Assembly: GCA_964570685.1 (NCBI GenBank)
Contig: CAZMZC010000034.1
Coordinates: 1-35,221, forward strand
DNA: 35,221 nucleotides
Reading direction: 5' to 3'
Source: UBA1189 sp964570685
GTDB lineage: Bacteria > Bacteroidota > Bacteroidia > Bacteroidales > Bacteroidaceae
The translations under genes were made by a program, and so were the position numbers. The notes beneath the pieces are model-generated. The model saw only the letters and a program-made list of their open reading frames with translations. It had not been told where the DNA came from and made no database searches. Below, piece after piece: positions 30,672 through 35,221 of this stretch (the first letter of the stretch is position 1; every line of letters starts with the position of its first letter).

Positions 30672-33587
30672 TTAGTTACTAAAAATTATCTTCTTGCCAT
30701 TCTCTATATACATATTTCCCTTCTGAGGCTCTACTACTTTACGTCCCATAAGGTCGTAATATACAGGCGCGACATCCTCATTCTCCATCTCGTCAAAGCC
30801 TGTAGTGCCACCATCGTCGAAGCGTAGGCTGATGGACTTCGCTTCTGTGGGCATCCATGCTACAGGTATCTGCAGATAGGCCTTGCCAGCGCCAAGTGTA
30901 TATCCATCGTCGATGCGATAGAACAGAGGAGCCTCGTCACCATCCTTTATCGTGTATCTGTAGTTGTAATAGAGGCCATCGTCACTAGTGCTATTAACGG
31001 GCGTGCTCTCCAGTGTACCTACAAGCATGTTGAGTGAGTTGTCATCGGTGCTCTCCAATACAGGCACAGTATATTCGCCAGGCTCGCCCTTAAGGAAGAG
31101 TCCTACGCCAGCCTTGGCAGTCATCACACGAGTGAGTGTAACCACACCCGTAGAGGGGTTGTATCCTGTGGCTGCATAGGCTTTCAGTCCATTCATCTCG
31201 CTGAAGTCAAGCGCATACTCAGAGCTGTAGGTGGCACTGCCGTATTGGTTGATGATGATGGTTACGGGCATGGCTTGGATATTGGCGAAATCACTCCAAC
31301 AATCCGTAGTTTCATAAGCTGTAACTGACCCCTGAGGAACATAAACAGGAATCGATTTATTGACATTTTGAAATGTAAATTGATCAGCAACAACAGGCGG
31401 TGTCACAGCTTTACTCGTAATAGAAGAAAGCCCACAACCATAAAATGCACCACTTGCTAAGGTCTCTACATTTTCAGGAATCACAATAGACTTCAACTTG
31501 CTACATTCTGCGAATGCTCCCTCACCTATTAAAACCAGGCTATTGGGCAATGATACAGACTTAAGTTCTTCACAATAAGCAAACGCATTGTTACCGACAG
31601 ACGTAATTCCCTCATTTATTATCACATCTCTAATAATCGCATCGTATACAGACCATGGTGTGCATTCACTCATATAATTATCCATTGCCCCCTCACCATC
31701 AATTATTAGTTCGCCATCATCTGTCAAGGTCCAAACTGGAAAATCAATCGCTTTAATATTGGCAATTTCACCCCAATACTTATCTGCTTTGTATGCATCG
31801 ATTGCACCCGCTGGTACATATAGGATGGCTGTATCCTTTACCCGACCAAATGTATTTTCATCAACGCCGCTAGGCGGGACTAAAGCCGTGCAAACAATAG
31901 ACGAAACACTTCCATTAATGAAGGCTTTCTGGAGATAGATTACACTTTCCGGAATTGTTATTGATGAATAGTCACCGTAGAAGAATCCTTCGGCCACACC
32001 TTTGACTCCACTCAAAATACATATATTTGAATAGTCCATCTTGGTGCAGTTTTCGCAATCTCCGCAATTCTTCACGCCTAAAACCCAATCAGACAAACGC
32101 AATATACCACAAGGCTGTTCTTTATACCATGCCGTACCGATAAAGGTCTCATTTCCAATTCTTGTTACACTCTCAGGGATAGCGACATTGTCAAGGTTAC
32201 TACACCCAAAGAATACTCCACCACCGATACTAATCACACCTTCGGGAATAGAGGCATAAACAAGGCCACTTGAGATAAATGCAGCATCTCCAATATAGAG
32301 TACACTTTCAGGAATAGTCACTACAATGAGGTTAACACATTCTTCAAAAGCATAGTCCACTATACCCTTTGTACCTTCCTTTATGGAAAGTTCAAAATCC
32401 TCAGGCATCTCCCCTTTATATCCATAAAGCCAATTGTCTATATAGGCCACACCATCAGATTGATTATTATACCAAGCGGTACCATCAAGAACATCCTGCC
32501 CTATTCGGCACATGCTCTCTGGAATATCGATAGAAACAAGGTTGCTGCAATTCTGAAATGCGCGGTCGCCAATTTCTGTTACACCATCACTGATCACAAC
32601 ACTCTTTACTGATTCCGCAAAATCAAACCAAGGCACTAAACTAGCAGATGCATACCCCATCATTTTACCCGCGCCCTCAATCACAAGTTCGCCATTGTCT
32701 GTAAGTTTCCATGTAAGATTATCCCCACAGGTTCCCGATGGCATGATAGCCTCGATGCTCGAAAAGCTACCTCCCCATCCAGCGTCCTTATACGCTGTGA
32801 GTGAACTTTGGGGAATATACAAAACTGCCGTAGAAGGTATACCGCCAAAGACCTGATTCCCCTGCAAGGTTGGCGGATTTTCTGCTTCACATGTTATGGA
32901 GATTAAGTTGCTGCAACCATAGAAAGCGTAATCCCCAACACTAGCCACACTTGCAGGTAAAACAATTTCAACAAGAGCATTGCAATCCTCAAAGGCAGAT
33001 TCTTCAATAACTGCAACATTGCTAGGAATACTAACCGATGTCAGATTACTACACTCATAAAATGTATACCCTCTGATAGCTGTTACGTTTTTTGGGATAA
33101 CAATACAGGAAAGACCTATGCAACCACGAAAAGCATAGTTTCCAATACTTTCTATACTTGTGGGAAAATTAATGTTATTAATTTCCTTACAACCACGGAA
33201 AGCATAACTACCAATAGTCACCACACCCTCCGAAAGTGTAATGGAGGTGAGTCCACTACAATGTTCGAACGCGTAATGGCCAACATTCGTTACAGAAGAG
33301 GGAAGACATACAGAAGTAAGTGTATTGCATTCCTCAAAAGCACGATTTCCAATACTTAAGACACTATATGTCTGACCATTGTAGGAAACAGCTGTAGGGA
33401 TTTCCAATTCGCCGCTATATTCCTCATCATAAGAATAATAATAATCACCTTTATACGTCACCTCTACCGTCAGATTTGTAGAGGAAGTGATATTGTAATA
33501 GATACCATCCACCTCAAAATCGTGGGCACTCGCAGCAATGCTGCACAGCAGCATCACCATTATCAAAGCAAAATGTTTGTGTTTCAT
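30672..33587 (-). CDS. BspA-like leucine-rich repeat surface protein
   Basis: 971 residues. Signal peptide 1-21 (IAASAHDF). The first 60 residues after it form the DFEVDGIYYNI domain typical of these proteins. LRR_5/BspA-type repeats of about 23 residues (IGxxAFxxCxxLxxIxIPxxV) occupy about 75-245, 330-500 and 690-750, separated by LTWKLTDNGELVIEGAGKM-type blocks (about 290 and 645). A beta-rich region about 790-930 precedes the tail YYDLMGRKVVEPQKGNMYIE. BspA-type proteins are surface adhesins or host-binding proteins. It lies 17 bp downstream of the partial paralogue and shares its last 190 residues at high identity. Confidence 0.88.
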   Translation of the reverse strand: MKHKHFALIMVMLLCSIAASAHDFEVDGIYYNITSSTNLTVEVTYKGDYYYSYDEEYSGELEIPTAVSYNGQTYSVLSIGNRAFEECNTLTSVCLPSSVTNVGHYAFEHCSGLTSITLSEGVVTIGSYAFRGCKEINNINFPTSIESIGNYAFRGCIGLSCIVIPKNVTAIRGYTFYECSNLTSVSIPSNVAVIEESAFEDCNALVEIVLPASVASVGDYAFYGCSNLISITCEAENPPTLQGNQVFGGIPSTAVLYIPQSSLTAYKDAGWGGSFSSIEAIMPSGTCGDNLTWKLTDNGELVIEGAGKMMGYASASLVPWFDFAESVKSVVISDGVTEIGDRAFQNCSNLVSIDIPESMCRIGQDVLDGTAWYNNQSDGVAYIDNWLYGYKGEMPEDFELSIKEGTKGIVDYAFEECVNLIVVTIPESVLYIGDAAFISSGLVYASIPEGVISIGGGVFFGCSNLDNVAIPESVTRIGNETFIGTAWYKEQPCGILRLSDWVLGVKNCGDCENCTKMDYSNICILSGVKGVAEGFFYGDYSSITIPESVIYLQKAFINGSVSSIVCTALVPPSGVDENTFGRVKDTAILYVPAGAIDAYKADKYWGEIANIKAIDFPVWTLTDDGELIIDGEGAMDNYMSECTPWSVYDAIIRDVIINEGITSVGNNAFAYCEELKSVSLPNSLVLIGEGAFAECSKLKSIVIPENVETLASGAFYGCGLSSITSKAVTPPVVADQFTFQNVNKSIPVYVPQGSVTAYETTDCWSDFANIQAMPVTIIINQYGSATYSSEYALDFSEMNGLKAYAATGYNPSTGVVTLTRVMTAKAGVGLFLKGEPGEYTVPVLESTDDNSLNMLVGTLESTPVNSTSDDGLYYNYRYTIKDGDEAPLFYRIDDGYTLGAGKAYLQIPVAWMPTEAKSISLRFDDGGTTGFDEMENEDVAPVYYDLMGRKVVEPQKGNMYIENGKKIIFSN

Positions 33588-33604
33588 AATGTTCTATTAA
33601 TATT

Positions 33605-35221
33605 TCAGTAAATAGTTTTCTTTCCGTCAATCAAGTACAACGAGCCACGTTGAGGTGTGGTGACACGGCGACCCATGAGGTCATAGATGACACCTGACGG
33701 CAGCTCCAGACCCTCCATTTCCTCCATATCCGTAGTCTCGCCATCATCGAAGCGGTAACGAATGGATTTCGCCTCTACGGGGAGCCATGCTACAGGTATC
33801 TGCAGATAGGCCTTGCCCGTACCGAGCGTATAGCCGTCATCGACACGATAGAACAAAGGAGCCTCATCACCGTCCTTTATCGTGTATCTGTAGTTGTAAT
33901 AGAGTCCGTCGCTACTTGTGCTGTTGACAGCAGTGCTCCCCAATGTACCTACGAGCATGTTGAGCGAGTTGTCAAGCGATGAAGAAATGATAGGAACCAT
34001 ATACGCGCCTGGATCACCCTTGATGAAGAGTCCCGTACCCGCCTTCGCGGTATTTACGCGCATGAGCGTCACCACTCCCGTGCCCGTATTATAGCCTGCT
34101 GCCACGTATGCCTTCAGACCTTCCACCGCACTGAAGTCGAGTGCCTTGTTCGAGCAGTAGGTGCCACTGCCATATTGGTTGATGGTAATCTTCACATAGG
34201 TAGCCTCCTCTACGGTGACTGTGCACGATGCGCTCACCCCGCTACCATCACTAGCAGTAGCGGTAATGGTGGCCGTGCCAGAAGCTACGGCAGTGACCTT
34301 GCCATCGACTACAGTAGCCACTTCCTCATCGCTACTGCTCCAAGTGAGCGAGGGGTTGGTGGCATAGATGGGAGCTACGGTAGCGGTGAGTGTCAGTGTA
34401 GTACCCTCTACCATAGTCACTGTGGTTTGGCTTAGGGTGATGCCTGTCACCAGTTCGTCGGTCAGTGACACTATGGTACCGAAGCTGCTCCATGGAGCCG
34501 TAGCCTTGTAGCTCTCAATGGCACTAGCTGGTGCGTGCAGGGTAACATATTCGGGGTAAGAACCATCAAAGGCATCTGCCTCTGCTGTGGGCACCGTCTC
34601 CGCGTTGCAATATACATCCAAGAGCTCGGGGCAATTGGCAAAAGCCTTAGAACCTATGCTGCTGATTTTGCTGGATTGTAGTGCTACGGTAGTCAGGCTA
34701 CTGCAACTAGCGAAAGCTGCTTCTCCAATACTCGTCACACTTTCGGGGAGGGTGATGGAGGTGAGACTACTGCAACTCTGGAAAGCATAGTTTCCAATGC
34801 TCGTCACGCTCTCGGGGATGGTAATGGAGGTGAGACTACTGCAACTCCGGAAAGCAGAGTTTCCAATGCTCGTCACGCTCTCGGGGATAATGATGGAAAT
34901 AAGGCTGATGCAATTGTAGAAAGCAGAGTACCCAATACTCGTCACGCCCTCAGGAATGGTGATGGAAGTCAGGCTACTGCAACTAGCGAAAGCTGCTTCT
35001 CCAATACTTGTCACACTCTCGGGGATGGCGATGGTGGCAAGGTTGCCGCAACCAGCGAAAGCCTCGTCACCAATGCTCGTCACACCCTCAGGAATGGTGA
35101 TGGAGGTGAGGCTGCTGCATACATAGAAAGCTCTTTCTCCAATGCTAGTCACACCCTCAGGAATGGTGATGGAGGCGAGGCTGCTGCAATTATAGAAAGC
35201 AGCGTCTCCAATGCTAGTCAC
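33605..35221 (-). CDS. BspA-like leucine-rich repeat protein, 5' end outside the window
   Basis: 538 residues are visible. The frame is open to the window edge, and the first codon here is GTG inside a repeat (Val of ...EGV-TSIG), so the true start lies beyond 35221. Visible residues 2-185 are eight exact 23-residue LRR_5 repeats (TSIGxxAFxxCSSLTSITIPEG/SV). A degenerate repeat follows, then a Big_2-type Ig domain (about 258-339, VTGITLSQTTVTMVEGTTL ... GTATITATA) and a C-terminal region close to that of the next gene, ending YDLMGRRV...GKKTIY. Probably a surface adhesin. It is first in the visible part of a minus-strand operon of two BspA-like genes and a small peptide gene. Confidence 0.88.
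   Translation of the reverse strand: MTSIGDAAFYNCSSLASITIPEGVTSIGERAFYVCSSLTSITIPEGVTSIGDEAFAGCGNLATIAIPESVTSIGEAAFASCSSLTSITIPEGVTSIGYSAFYNCISLISIIIPESVTSIGNSAFRSCSSLTSITIPESVTSIGNYAFQSCSSLTSITLPESVTSIGEAAFASCSSLTTVALQSSKISSIGSKAFANCPELLDVYCNAETVPTAEADAFDGSYPEYVTLHAPASAIESYKATAPWSSFGTIVSLTDELVTGITLSQTTVTMVEGTTLTLTATVAPIYATNPSLTWSSSDEEVATVVDGKVTAVASGTATITATASDGSGVSASCTVTVEEATYVKITINQYGSGTYCSNKALDFSAVEGLKAYVAAGYNTGTGVVTLMRVNTAKAGTGLFIKGDPGAYMVPIISSSLDNSLNMLVGTLGSTAVNSTSSDGLYYNYRYTIKDGDEAPLFYRVDDGYTLGTGKAYLQIPVAWLPVEAKSIRYRFDDGETTDMEEMEGLELPSGVIYDLMGRRVTTPQRGSLYLIDGKKTIY
34667..35218 (-). repeat. eight tandem 69-bp repeats in the BspA-like gene
   Basis: Eight uninterrupted 69-bp units encode the 23-residue leucine-rich repeats and continue past the window edge. 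Several share long identical stretches (for example CTCGGGGATGGTAATGGAGG and near variants). The period is in frame, so recombination between units would change repeat number without breaking the gene. Confidence 0.9.

Overview
The window looks like chromosome from an anaerobic Bacteroidales species, most probably Prevotellaceae or Bacteroidaceae. The evidence is several promoters of the Bacteroidetes type (TTTG, about 20 bp, TAnnTTTG), outer-membrane proteins with a carboxypeptidase-regulatory domain, a GLPGLI-family protein, an S46 dipeptidyl peptidase, BspA-like leucine-rich surface proteins ending in a [D/M]GR(K/R)V...GKK tail, pyruvate formate-lyase with its activase, and rubrerythrin. 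I see no rRNA, tRNA, CRISPR array, insertion sequence or phage gene.

Layout. (1) 1-3.3 kb: a DUF3987 P-loop protein (minus) and an HU-like DNA-binding protein (plus) diverge around a repeat-rich region of about 850 bp. That region holds a 158-bp inverted repeat, four exact-period 22-bp repeats and other hairpins, and the HU-like gene appears to have a leader of about 490 nt. (2) 3.4-10.9 kb: a membrane-anchored regulator with a LuxR-like HTH, then a three-gene envelope operon (outer-membrane beta-barrel, GLPGLI protein, second outer-membrane barrel). Helically phased direct repeats precede both the regulator promoter and the operon promoter. (3) 11.3-12.8 kb: a secreted GH30 glycosidase. (4) 12.9-14.9 kb: a triplicated promoter-like repeat, then a two-gene operon of a NifU-like scaffold protein and a GGGtGRT protein with codon use typical of highly expressed genes. 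It ends in a strong hairpin shared with the convergent neighbour.

(5) 15.0-26.0 kb: six minus-strand genes with gaps of 19-59 bp. In transcription order they are rmuC, a nitroreductase lipoprotein, a Ser-type sulfatase, a GH27 alpha-galactosidase with two NPCBM modules, a GH2-like lipoprotein and a DPP7-like peptidase. The sulfatase, glycosidases and peptidase could together strip sulfated, galactose-capped glycans and peptides from a glycoprotein; that is inference. (6) 26.2-29.3 kb: pflB and pflA, separated by a REP-like inverted pair. (7) 29.5-30.1 kb: rubrerythrin. (8) 30.4-35.2 kb: a minus-strand operon of two BspA-like proteins (the first runs off the window) and a 59-residue peptide gene, closed by a Rho-independent terminator.

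The least explained parts are the phased operator-like arrays around the regulator/GLPGLI locus, the 22-bp repeats in the HU-like leader, the small peptide gene after the BspA pair, and the NPCBM pair that splits the GH27 beta-sandwich.
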